Origin: Sulfonitrofixus sp039714575
GTDB lineage: Bacteria; Campylobacterota; Campylobacteria; Campylobacterales; Sulfurimonadaceae
Direction of reading: 5' to 3'
DNA: 64,000 nucleotides
Assembly: GCA_039714575.1 (NCBI GenBank)
Contig: JBDLJE010000003.1
Location: 10,401 to 74,400, forward strand
This document shows, piece by piece, positions 51,820 through 59,918 of this stretch. Position numbers and translations under genes: made by a program. How positions within the stretch are numbered: the stretch's first letter is position 1; each line of letters starts with the position of its first letter. The notes under the pieces are model-generated. The model did not search any database and was not told where the DNA came from. It saw nothing but the letters and a program-made list of their open reading frames with translations.

Positions 51820-52371
51820 TTAATCAAAAAAGAGCATGTTGATAAACCCAAAAATTCCGATCGACAAGAAGAAATAACCAGCAATTGGAAAATACTTTTC
51901 ATAATATTTATAAAATGCTTCGCCACCACTTTGCTTATATGTCAATTCTGTTACTCTTTGATAATCATCTTTAAACAACCATTTATTAATTTTGTCAGAT
52001 TTAATACCATATAAACCTAATGTTATAATACTAATAGTGGCAAATTTAGCAAATGTTTCTTTGATAGATTGTGGTTTAAGTTCTGCTCCTATCAAAAAAT
52101 TGTATGCAATGTAAATAGCAAATAACAAAAGGGTTGGCCCAAATATAAATAGTCCTATCTTCAAATTCGCTTTATTATATAATTTTTTATCCTCTTTATT
52201 GTTTTGCAACTCTTTAATGAAATTTTCAGATTCTTCCACAGCTTTTTTATGTGATTCAGAATAAAATCGTCTTATAAATTTAAGAATAGGTTCTATTGCT
52301 AATGTTATTAAGAATAAGCCAATAAAATATGGATTCGTTATTAGCAAAATAAAATCTTCCCAACTGTTCAT
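51820..52371 (-). CDS. Membrane protein of unknown function, third gene of a cassette-like array
   Basis: 183 residues with about four hydrophobic segments (NPYFIGLFLITLAIEPIL, IGLFIFGPTLLLFAIYIAYN, IISIITLGLYGI-like, AGYFFLSIGIFGFINMLFF). Codon use is markedly AT-rich against neighbours. It begins just after the attC-like site at 52391-52441 and is read in the same direction as the two genes before it. No attC-like site follows its stop, so this may be the truncated end of the array. Confidence 0.6.
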   Translation of the reverse strand: MNSWEDFILLITNPYFIGLFLITLAIEPILKFIRRFYSESHKKAVEESENFIKELQNNKEDKKLYNKANLKIGLFIFGPTLLLFAIYIAYNFLIGAELKPQSIKETFAKFATISIITLGLYGIKSDKINKWLFKDDYQRVTELTYKQSGGEAFYKYYEKYFPIAGYFFLSIGIFGFINMLFFD

Positions 52372-52390
52372 ATCAAATACCTTTTAGATT

Positions 52391-52441
52391 GTATAACGTT
52401 TGTCGTGACCGATAGTTTTCCGGTAAACTATTGCGTTCCAC
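52391..52441 (-). other. attC-like site between cassette-like genes 2 and 3
   Basis: Read on the minus strand it starts GTGGAAC (52435-52441), has a hairpin ATAGTTT...AAACTAT (52425-52431 with 52412-52418), and ends CGTTATAC with R'-like GTTATAC (52391-52397). The start box fits RYYYAAC poorly and it sits 40 nt after the preceding stop, so this site is less convincing than the one at 53021. Confidence 0.4.
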
Positions 52442-52481
52442 GTATTTATTATATATTTTGATATAAAAACACTTCAATTAA

Positions 52482-53000
52482 CTATTTATTATATTTGTCT
52501 AATTCAAACTGTTTCCATAGCGAATATAAATCCAGACCATTATTCATAGATTTTTTAGCCCAATAAGCACATTGCTTTAAATCTTTAGGTACACCTTGCC
52601 CTAAACAATATGCCTTAGCTAAATTATGCTGAGCTAAACCATCATCTAATTTAGCTGCCTTTTTGTACCATTCCACAGCTTTTTTCTCATTTTTTGATAC
52701 TCCTATACCATGAGCATACATGTATCCAATATTTATTTGTGATGATGTGTTCCCTTGTTTAGCTGCCTTTTTATACCATTCAATTGCTTTCTTTGTATCT
52801 ACCGGCATTCCTTCACCCTTAGCATACATGTAACCCAATAAATGTTGTATTGAAGAGTCGCCTTGCTTAGCTAAAGGTTTGATGTATTGTAATGCTTTTT
52901 TATAATTTGCTTGTTTATATAATTTAATGGCATGCTGAGGATCATTTGCGTTAAGATATGAAAAAAATGATATAGCTAACAGTAAAAATAATTTATTCAA
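52482..53000 (-). CDS. Secreted Sel1-repeat protein, second gene of a cassette-like array
   Basis: 172 residues from TTG 53000 with AAAGGAAA upstream. The signal peptide is MNKLFLLLAISFFSYLNAND. At least three Sel1-like (TPR) units follow, with IQHLLGYMYAKGEGMPVDTK, INIGYMYAHGIGVSKNEKKA and HNLAKAYCLGQGVPKDLKQC. Sel1 proteins act as protein-interaction scaffolds; in related bacteria some are cysteine-rich secreted proteins. AT-rich codon use. Flanked on both sides by attC-like sites. Confidence 0.8.
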   Translation of the reverse strand: MNKLFLLLAISFFSYLNANDPQHAIKLYKQANYKKALQYIKPLAKQGDSSIQHLLGYMYAKGEGMPVDTKKAIEWYKKAAKQGNTSSQINIGYMYAHGIGVSKNEKKAVEWYKKAAKLDDGLAQHNLAKAYCLGQGVPKDLKQCAYWAKKSMNNGLDLYSLWKQFELDKYNK

Positions 53001-53020
53001 GATATAGTTTCCTTTTTAAT

Positions 53021-53090
53021 ATATAACGTTCGACTTGAGAAATAGTTGCACTCTCAGGGTCAACTATTTCTCACCAAAGTTTTGTTAGTT
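53021..53090 (-). other. attC-like site between cassette-like genes 1 and 2
   Basis: On the minus strand it begins AACTAAC (53084-53090), then AAAACTTTGG. A perfect 12-bp stem GAGAAATAGTTG / CAACTATTTCTC follows (arms 53061-53072 and 53037-53048), then AAGTCGAAC and R'-like GTTATAT (53021-53027). Partial L''/L' pairing (ACTT..GAG with CTCAAGT) leaves unpaired bases as in attC. The preceding gene's last nine codons lie inside the site and the next gene starts 20 nt after it, as in cassette arrays. Confidence 0.6.
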
Positions 53091-53446
53091 AACTCAATAG
53101 GCTGCTCTGGCCATCCTTTTGTCATACCGTAGATAAATAATACTCCTACTGCAGTTCCAATTGGAAATCCAAATAGCATTAAAATTCCAATTATAATAGT
53201 AGTATATTTAGCCCATTCCTTTTGTAATAAAAGACCTTTAGCGGTTATATAAAATAAGATTGCTGTAATCAAGGCGGTAATTGCTGAGGGGATTGAGAGT
53301 ATAGATAAAACTGTAAAAACAGCATCTTCAGTTTGTGCAAAACTACCATACAAAAACATACCAAGTAAAATTACAAAACCGATAATGTTAAGCCATGCTA
53401 AAAACTGTAGTATACCTATCGACCATGTGAATGACGTAAATTTCAT
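53060..53446 (-). CDS. Small membrane protein, first gene of a cassette-like array
   Basis: 128 residues with four hydrophobic segments (WLNIIGFVILLGMFLYGSFA, ILSIPSAITALITAILFY, a short IIIGILMLFGF and GTAVGVLFIYGM). The stop codon TGA lies inside the attC-like hairpin, so TNKTLVRNS at the end is encoded by the recombination site. Upstream of the ATG stands GTTAGTTAAAGG, similar to the GTTAGGTAAAG before the gene at 41907. AT-rich. Function unknown. Confidence 0.65.
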   Translation of the reverse strand: MKFTSFTWSIGILQFLAWLNIIGFVILLGMFLYGSFAQTEDAVFTVLSILSIPSAITALITAILFYITAKGLLLQKEWAKYTTIIIGILMLFGFPIGTAVGVLFIYGMTKGWPEQPIELTNKTLVRNS

Positions 53447-53610
53447 TTGTTTCCTTTAACTAACTATTTATTCAACGAACATATTATCATTTTATATCTT
53501 CATATCAATATTAAACAACATAAAAAGTTAGTATTTATTTGCATATTTATTGCATTTTGTCATGGTTCTGAGAGTTTTTCTTATATTATCACTATAATAG
53601 ATAGGGTTTT

Positions 53611-54486
53611 TTAACTCTTACCCCGTTGTGAACGGTTTATGAGATAGACCCCAAAGAGCGTCACCGCCCCTCCGATGACGATATGCAGCTCTACGCTCTC
53701 TCCCAAAAGAAAATAACTGGTGATCAAAGCAAAGATAGGCACCAAGAACATGTAGGAGCTGGCGTGGGCTGAGCCGAGTTTTCCTGAGGCTATGAAGTAG
53801 ATGGTGGTTGCCACGGTCTGTCCAAAAACGGCTAAGTAGAGCAGAGCTGACCAGAAGGCCAACCCTTCGTCTGCTACCGCCATCACCTCATAGGGAAGGG
53901 CGATGAAAAAGAAGATGACAGTGGCGAATATGGCAATAAAGAAGCTGTAGTGCACGGGGTGGATAACGGCATGGGAGTGCTGAGAGATCAGCGTTAATGC
54001 CGCCCAGACCACGGCACAGAGTAAAAAGTAGAACTCTGCGCCGTTAAAGTCACCGACAAGCGTGGTCACTTTTAACATAATGAGACCGCCGATAAACCCG
54101 ATGACAAGGCCTGCTATCTGCATCTTGGGCGGATGCTTTTTAAAGACCAGCGAGACCAGCATAAAGGTCAGCACGGGTGAAAGGGTGGTGATGATGACGC
54201 CGCCGCTTCCGGCAAAACCTTTCTGCACCCCCAAAAAAGCAAAGACCATGAACAAGACATTTAAGACAGCGCTTGGAAGGATGTATTTGAGGGCCTCTTT
54301 TTTAAGTGTGAGCGGTTTTTTCAGAAAAAAAAGTACGGGGATAAAGGCAAAGATCATTAGAAAAAAGCGCCAGAAAGAGACGACTTCCACAGGAAGAGAG
54401 TAGGTTAAAACCTTGAGTGCAGGCCAGCCGGCACCCCAAAACAGCATTGCAAAGACAAGAAGATAGGTAAAATGTTTTGACTGCAT
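53611..54486 (-). CDS. EamA/DMT-family transporter
   Basis: 291 residues, ten helices in two EamA repeats. The first starts YLLVFAMLFWGAGWPALKVL, and the second contains FYFLLCAVVWAALTLISQHS and ends LVPIFALITSYFLLGESVEL, the typical position of the conserved E in the last repeat. Members export amino acids or metabolites. No neighbouring gene suggests the substrate. Host-like base composition. Confidence 0.92.
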   Translation of the reverse strand: MQSKHFTYLLVFAMLFWGAGWPALKVLTYSLPVEVVSFWRFFLMIFAFIPVLFFLKKPLTLKKEALKYILPSAVLNVLFMVFAFLGVQKGFAGSGGVIITTLSPVLTFMLVSLVFKKHPPKMQIAGLVIGFIGGLIMLKVTTLVGDFNGAEFYFLLCAVVWAALTLISQHSHAVIHPVHYSFFIAIFATVIFFFIALPYEVMAVADEGLAFWSALLYLAVFGQTVATTIYFIASGKLGSAHASSYMFLVPIFALITSYFLLGESVELHIVIGGAVTLFGVYLINRSQRGKS

Positions 54487-54565
54487 TGGGGTTCTTTGGG
54501 TCAGGCTATAAGTTTATGGCGCAAGTATAGCTTGTTTAGAGGTGAAACAGTTGTCTGTACTGTCT

Positions 54566-54916
54566 CTATTTATCGTCACTGTATGTGTACTCTTCCGAGA
54601 CTGAAAACTCTTCACACGGCTTAATAATGCCGTACAGTGCCAACTCCCGGCCGCTAATATGGGCGATAGACTTTCCATGCTCATCTAAAAAGATAAATGT
54701 TTCGTGCGGGTGTTCGGACTTTTTGATGTATTTTGAATAGATGACATAAACGGCATCTTTCAACACCGGGAACTCCTCTTTTACCGTGTGACACTTGTCT
54801 GAGCTGGCGTCGATTTTTCTGATCTCAAGAAGGTCGGACTGAACAGATTCCTTTAACACCGGAAGCAGTTCAGGAAGAACTTCATGCAGATTTGAGTACT
54901 TTTCGATGTCATGCAT
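54566..54916 (-). CDS. Small protein of unknown function (116 residues)
   Basis: 116 residues from the ATG at 54916 with AAGGAG at 54923-54928. An earlier in-frame ATG at 54952 lacks one. The protein is acidic, with LHEVLPELLPVLKESVQSDL, FIFLDEHGKSIAHISGRELA and LYGIIKPCEEFSVSE. No signal or membrane segment. No family recognised. Confidence 0.65.
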   Translation of the reverse strand: MHDIEKYSNLHEVLPELLPVLKESVQSDLLEIRKIDASSDKCHTVKEEFPVLKDAVYVIYSKYIKKSEHPHETFIFLDEHGKSIAHISGRELALYGIIKPCEEFSVSEEYTYSDDK

Positions 54917-55070
54917 AACATTCTCCTTGCTTTTTGTTTTATTATACTTCATAAATAATAAAATATATTCTAATAAAGAGAGTTAAGGAATTTATATTAG
55001 ATTGATTTTTTATGTTACTAAGGAAAAGAGTCTATAATGTATTTAATTTATCCCTATTTGCAGAGCGTAT

Positions 55071-56225
55071 ATGAGACTTTTTTCAGTATTTTTAATTTTA
55101 GTCATTAGTCTCTATGGGAGTGAGCCTTTAACAGGGGCACAAAACCTAAAGGCCTATCTTCCATCGCTTAAAGACAAGAGTGTCGCCATGGTGGTCAACC
55201 AGTCGTCATTGGTCGGTGGCAAACATCTTGTCGACCTGCTTTTGCAAAAAGGTGTTAAGGTCAAGACCATCTTTGCGCCGGAACACGGGTTCAGGGGCAG
55301 GGCTGACGCCGGTGAGCACATAAAAGACGGCATTGACAAAAAGAGCGGCCTGCCGATCGTCTCTCTCTATGGTAAACATAAAAAACCGACACCGGGTGAC
55401 CTTAAAGGCGTAGAGGTCATTGTCTTTGACATTCAGGATGTCGGGGTGCGATTTTACACCTACCTATCGACCTTGCACTATGTCATGGAAGCGGCGGCCG
55501 AGAACCATATTGCCGTCATCGTGCTTGACCGTCCCAACCCTAATGCAGACCGCATTGACGGCCCTATGCTGAAAAAAGCGTTCAGCTCTTTTGTAGGACT
55601 GCACCCGGTACCTGTTCTCTATGGCATGACCATCGGCGAGTACGCGCAGATGATCAATGGAGAGGGGTGGTTAAAGAACGGTGTCAAGGCTGACTTGCGT
55701 GTTGTTACGCTCCAGCATTATGCTCATGACACTTTCTACCATCTGCCTATAAAACCATCTCCAAACCTGCCTAACGATCTCTCTATTGCCCTCTACCCGT
55801 CATTAGCACTCTTTGAAGGTACTGTCATGAGTGCAGGGCGCGGCACGACAAAGCAGTTTCAACTCTATGGCGCACCTAAGTACAGTAAAAAGGGGTTCTC
55901 TTTTGTCCCTGTTCCCAGAGACGGTGCCAAGTACCCAAAACATAACGATAAAGTCTGTTACGGGGTCGATCTGAGCGCCATCTCCTTAGAGAGTGTCCGC
56001 AGTTCAAAAAAGATGGACTTGGGCTATCTGCTGGATGCTTACAAGCACTACAGTGAAAAAGAGAAGTTCTTTCTGAAAAACAGTTTTATTGACCGTTTAG
56101 CCGGGAGTGACGAGTTGCGAAAACAGATCATCGCCGGCAGAAGTGAAAAAGAGATCCGTGAGAGTTGGGAAGATGATCTGAAGCAATTCAGAAAGATACG
56201 TGCAAAATACCTTTTATATCCGTAA
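55071..56225 (+). CDS. namZ: NamZ-like exo-beta-N-acetylmuramidase (DUF1343, GH171)
   Basis: 384 residues with a signal peptide (MRLFSVFLILVISLYGSE). Family blocks are VAMVVNQSSLVGGKHLVDLL, FAPEHGFRGRADAGEHI, VFDIQDVGVRFYTYLSTLHY, LDRPNPNADRIDGPML and PNLPNDLSIALYPSLALFEG followed by SAGRGTTKQFQ. Characterised members split MurNAc from the non-reducing end of MurNAc-GlcNAc in the cell wall or medium. It heads an operon with a solute symporter, AnmK, AmgK and MurU, which fits release of MurNAc for uptake. The DUF1343 assignment is firm; the activity is by family. Confidence 0.9.
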   Translation: MRLFSVFLILVISLYGSEPLTGAQNLKAYLPSLKDKSVAMVVNQSSLVGGKHLVDLLLQKGVKVKTIFAPEHGFRGRADAGEHIKDGIDKKSGLPIVSLYGKHKKPTPGDLKGVEVIVFDIQDVGVRFYTYLSTLHYVMEAAAENHIAVIVLDRPNPNADRIDGPMLKKAFSSFVGLHPVPVLYGMTIGEYAQMINGEGWLKNGVKADLRVVTLQHYAHDTFYHLPIKPSPNLPNDLSIALYPSLALFEGTVMSAGRGTTKQFQLYGAPKYSKKGFSFVPVPRDGAKYPKHNDKVCYGVDLSAISLESVRSSKKMDLGYLLDAYKHYSEKEKFFLKNSFIDRLAGSDELRKQIIAGRSEKEIRESWEDDLKQFRKIRAKYLLYP

Positions 56226-56266
56226 TATTAAGATAGAATGACATGAATACAGAAGCAGGGGGTTAG

Positions 56267-57796
56267 ATGGAGTCGAGTTTCACCACAGTAGACTGGATAG
56301 TCTTTGTCTCATATTTTGCCGTGCTTATCATCAGTTCTGTTCTTCTAAGCCGGACCAGGATAGAGAACTCCCGGGACTATTTTGTCGGCGGCAACGCCAT
56401 GCCGATGTGGGCGGTGGCGATCTCTGTTTTGGCAACCACCCAGTCCGCGGCTACTTTTCTCGGCGGGCCCGAATATGCCTATAAACATGACCTTACCTTC
56501 TTGGGTTTTTACGTCTCCGCACTACTCGGCGTCATCTTTGTCGCAAAGGTCTTGATACCCCGTTTTTATGCCATTAATGCGGTTACGGTCTATGAGCTGC
56601 TGGAAGTGCGTTACGGTGAATCGGCTAAGAAAAATGCAGGGGTCATGTTTCTGGTCGGCCGTCTCTTTGCCAGCGGGGCACGACTTTACATCGGCGCCTT
56701 GGCCATCTCGATGATCTTGTTCATGGATATCGAAGCGCCGCATGTCGCCTTTGCCATCATTATACTGGTGCTTGGTGCCTTGGCATACACCTATTTCGGC
56801 GGGGTGAAGTCGGTTATCTACAGTGATGTTATTCAGGCAGTGACCTATATCGGTGCCGCCTTGGTCGTTCTTTTTTACCTCTACAGCACGTTGCAGGCTG
56901 ACTTTGGTACCATCGTCAACACACTTGCCGCTGATGAGAAGTTCAGACTGTTTGACTTTACGTGGGACTTCTCATCGGCAAGCAACTTTAATGTCTGGGG
57001 TCTTATGACGGGCTGGTTTTTACTGAACATCGCTGCCTACGGACTTGACCAGGACATGACACAACGCGTGCTCTCATGCAGAGACAAAAAAGAGGGTGAA
57101 CGCGCCATCATCACCTCGGTCTTGATGACCGTCCCCGTTGTGGTGATCTTTCTGTTCATCGGTCTGCTGCTCTACCTCTTTTACAACCATCCGGAACTTT
57201 CTGGTTTTGGCAACGGTGTAGAACAGAACTTTGCCGGTGAGAAGATCACTATCTTGATGTACTACATCTTGCACGAGATGCCGGAGGGGCTGCGTGGGCT
57301 GGTCACGGTCGGGGCGATCGCAGCGGCACTCTCCAGCACCAACTCCGTCCTTGGTGCGATGTCCTCTGTCGCTATTGAAGACCTTTATAAACCCTGGAAG
57401 CAGAAGCGAAGCAGTGTCGACGAGTACCATTTTGTCAAAGCGGCACGAGTGGGCGTTCTGGTGTTTGCCGTGTTGTTGGCAGCCATGGCAATGCTCAGTT
57501 ACTACTGGCAGCGTTACAGTGAGGTCTCGCTGCTCAGCTTTGCCCTTGGTGTCATGGCCTTTGCCTACTCGGGACTGTTAGGCGTCTACTTCTCCGCCAT
57601 CTTTACCAGACGCGGCAGTGAGAAGACAGTACTTTTCGCACTGGTCGGCGGCTTTATGACGGTGCTCTTTTTGCAGCCATATATCTTAGGGTCGTTCATC
57701 GACTACAAACTGGGTTTTGCATGGCAGATCGTTATAGGGACTATTGCGGCCTTCGGTATTGTTCAGATAGGGAATCAAAGTGAAAAGAGTGTTTAG
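56267..57796 (+). CDS. SSS-family sodium:solute symporter, candidate MurNAc importer
   Basis: 509 residues, about 13 helices. Sodium:solute symporter features are LSRTRIENSRDYFVGGNAMP, AISVLATTQSAATFLGGPEY, YTYFGGVKSVIYSDVIQAVT and the Na2-site helix AAALSSTNSVLGAMSSVAIE. A good GGGGG-type box precedes the ATG. It lies 41 nt after namZ and 99 nt before anmK in one direction, so the likely cargo is MurNAc or a muropeptide sugar. The substrate is inference from context. Confidence 0.85.
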   Translation: MESSFTTVDWIVFVSYFAVLIISSVLLSRTRIENSRDYFVGGNAMPMWAVAISVLATTQSAATFLGGPEYAYKHDLTFLGFYVSALLGVIFVAKVLIPRFYAINAVTVYELLEVRYGESAKKNAGVMFLVGRLFASGARLYIGALAISMILFMDIEAPHVAFAIIILVLGALAYTYFGGVKSVIYSDVIQAVTYIGAALVVLFYLYSTLQADFGTIVNTLAADEKFRLFDFTWDFSSASNFNVWGLMTGWFLLNIAAYGLDQDMTQRVLSCRDKKEGERAIITSVLMTVPVVVIFLFIGLLLYLFYNHPELSGFGNGVEQNFAGEKITILMYYILHEMPEGLRGLVTVGAIAAALSSTNSVLGAMSSVAIEDLYKPWKQKRSSVDEYHFVKAARVGVLVFAVLLAAMAMLSYYWQRYSEVSLLSFALGVMAFAYSGLLGVYFSAIFTRRGSEKTVLFALVGGFMTVLFLQPYILGSFIDYKLGFAWQIVIGTIAAFGIVQIGNQSEKSV

Positions 57797-57895
57797 TGCG
57801 GTTATACTGCATGCGGACTCTCTGTCGAAGAGGATGCAGAGTCATCGTAGTGAAGGTGAGCGTGCTCGCCGCAACGTAAAAAAGGAAGTGCAGAT

Positions 57896-58987
57896 ATGTC
57901 TGAATTATATATAGGTCTGATGTCGGGTACGAGTATGGACGGTGTAGACGTGGCACTCTGTGAGGTCACTGCCGGAAGTTGTACATTGATAGCTTCGCTC
58001 GATCATCAGTTTCCCGAGAAACTCAAAGCAGAGATCCTGTTAATGATCAACGGGACGACAACACTTCAACAGGTCGGTGAGATCAACTATCGATTGGGTG
58101 TGCTGTTCGCTGATGCGACAAATGCTTTGATACAACAAGAGAACATAGCTTCTGACAGCGTTACAGCTATAGGCTCGCACGGACAGACACTCTGGCATAG
58201 ACCCAAGGGAGAACACCCCTTTTCAATGCAGTTGGGCGATGCCAATGTCATTGCAGCAGAGACGGGTATCGATGTGGTCAGTGACTTAAGAGGCAAAGAC
58301 ATCGCCCTAGGCGGTGAAGGCGCCCCTTTTGCGCCGGTGTTCCATCAGTCTCTGTTCCAAAGTTCCTCGAAGACGGTAGGCGTTTTAAATATCGGCGGTA
58401 TGGCGAACCTGTCCGTGTTGGGTGATGAGCTTATAGGGTTCGACACGGGTCCGGGCAATGTGTTAATGGACCTGTGGGTACTTAGACAAAAAGATTTCGG
58501 ATTTGACAGAGACGGGCAGTGGGCAAAAGAGGGGAAGGTGGACAAACCTCTTTTGCAAGAGCTTTTGAGTGATGCATACTTTAAAAAAGCAGCACCCAAA
58601 AGTACCGGCAGAGAACTCTTTAACCTGCAGTGGTTGGGTAAGGTGCTGCGCAGTCATCGTATCGTCTCAGCCGAGAACGTGCAGGCAACCTTGTTGGCGT
58701 TCACTGTGCAGTCTATAGCCATGGAAGTTAAAAAATATGGCGTTGAACAGCTGCTGGTCTGCGGCGGCGGTGTAAAAAATTGCTTTTTGATGGAGTGCCT
58801 GGCTCAAAACCTTGAAGGGGTGGAGGTCTCCAGTACAGATGAACATGGCGTCAGCAGTGAACATATGGAGGCGATGCTCTTTGCCTGGCTTGCGTATAAG
58901 CGTATGCACCGTGAAAAGGTAGAGTTGAAAAGTGTTACCGGTGCAAGATCCAATGGTGTTTTAGGGGGAGTCTATGCAAAAGATTAA
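57896..58987 (+). CDS. anmK: Anhydro-N-acetylmuramic acid kinase
   Basis: 363 residues. The N-terminal phosphate loop LYIGLMSGTSMDGVDVALCE is the AnmK signature, with GSHGQTLWHRP, LGEGAPFAPVFHQ-type (GGEGAPFAPVFHQ), NIGGMANLSVL and GFDTGPGNVLMD. The C terminus has LLVCGGGVKNCFLMECLAQN. It opens and phosphorylates 1,6-anhydro-MurNAc to MurNAc-6-phosphate during wall recycling. AAAGGAAG precedes ATG 57896. It overlaps amgK by 14 nt. Confidence 0.96.
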   Translation: MSELYIGLMSGTSMDGVDVALCEVTAGSCTLIASLDHQFPEKLKAEILLMINGTTTLQQVGEINYRLGVLFADATNALIQQENIASDSVTAIGSHGQTLWHRPKGEHPFSMQLGDANVIAAETGIDVVSDLRGKDIALGGEGAPFAPVFHQSLFQSSSKTVGVLNIGGMANLSVLGDELIGFDTGPGNVLMDLWVLRQKDFGFDRDGQWAKEGKVDKPLLQELLSDAYFKKAAPKSTGRELFNLQWLGKVLRSHRIVSAENVQATLLAFTVQSIAMEVKKYGVEQLLVCGGGVKNCFLMECLAQNLEGVEVSSTDEHGVSSEHMEAMLFAWLAYKRMHREKVELKSVTGARSNGVLGGVYAKD

Positions 58988-59918
58988 GGCGTGGCTGGAG
59001 AGAACGGACTATAAAGATTTTGATATTGACGTGGCCTCGGCCGATGCAAGTTTTCGCCAATATTTCCGCCTGAGTGAAGCAGGCGAGAGTTACATCTTGA
59101 TGGACTCTTCACAGGAGAAAGAGTCTTTAGACCCGTTTATCGATGTCACAAAGCGTCTTTTGGCTGTTGATGTCCGAGCACCGAAGATCCTGGCAGAAAA
59201 CCTTGATGAGGGCTTTTTAGTTCTGGACGACTTTGGCAACACAAACTACCTCGATGTACTGAACGACCAGAACTTCAAGATCCTCTATACCAAAGCGATG
59301 GATGAGATACTCAAGATGCAAAAGGGTGACGTAGAGGGCCTGCCTCTGTACGATAAAGCCTTTTTACATCTTGAGATGGACCTGATGAAGACGTGGTTTT
59401 TAGAGCAGTATGTCAAACTGCCTCTAAGCGGTGAAGACGAGAAGACTCTTGAAGATGCGCTTGACGTTATCAGTGAAGTCGTACTCACTCAGCCGCAAGA
59501 TGTCTTTGTTCATCGCGACTACCACTCACGCAACATCATGCTGACGCCTGAAGATGAGATCGGGGTCATAGACTATCAAGACGCCATGAACGGGGCCATC
59601 ACCTACGACCTGGTCTCACTGCTTAAAGATCTCTATATCGAGTACCCAAAAGATGAAGTCACAGCCTTGGCCCTGCAGTTTAGGGACATGCTCGGTTTAG
59701 AGGCAGATGATGCGACTTTTATAAAGTGGTTCGACTTTATGGGACTGCAGCGCCACATTAAAGTCTTGGGGATCTTTGCACGCCTCTACCTGCGTGACGG
59801 TAAAGACGGTTACCTCAATGACCTGCCGTTGACGCTTAAGTACACCATCGAGACCGCCGAAAAGTATGATGAGACAAAAGCACTGGCCGACCTGCTTAAA
59901 AAGGCAGTCCTGCCGTGA
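58974..59918 (+). CDS. amgK: MurNAc/GlcNAc-1-kinase (aminoglycoside phosphotransferase fold)
   Basis: 314 residues. The kinase motif VFVHRDYHSRNIMLTPEDEI (Brenner HxDxxxxN) and the metal motif GVIDYQDAMNGAITYDLVSL are intact. AmgK phosphorylates the anomeric position of MurNAc or GlcNAc in the cytoplasm. It sits between anmK (14-nt overlap) and murU (4-nt overlap), the standard amgK-murU arrangement of the MurNAc recycling route first worked out in Pseudomonas. Confidence 0.93.
   Translation: MQKIKAWLERTDYKDFDIDVASADASFRQYFRLSEAGESYILMDSSQEKESLDPFIDVTKRLLAVDVRAPKILAENLDEGFLVLDDFGNTNYLDVLNDQNFKILYTKAMDEILKMQKGDVEGLPLYDKAFLHLEMDLMKTWFLEQYVKLPLSGEDEKTLEDALDVISEVVLTQPQDVFVHRDYHSRNIMLTPEDEIGVIDYQDAMNGAITYDLVSLLKDLYIEYPKDEVTALALQFRDMLGLEADDATFIKWFDFMGLQRHIKVLGIFARLYLRDGKDGYLNDLPLTLKYTIETAEKYDETKALADLLKKAVLP

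Noticed and set aside
51820..53446. Complete integron
   Set aside because: No tyrosine recombinase (intI) gene or attI site is visible in the window, so only an integrase-less cassette cluster can be proposed.
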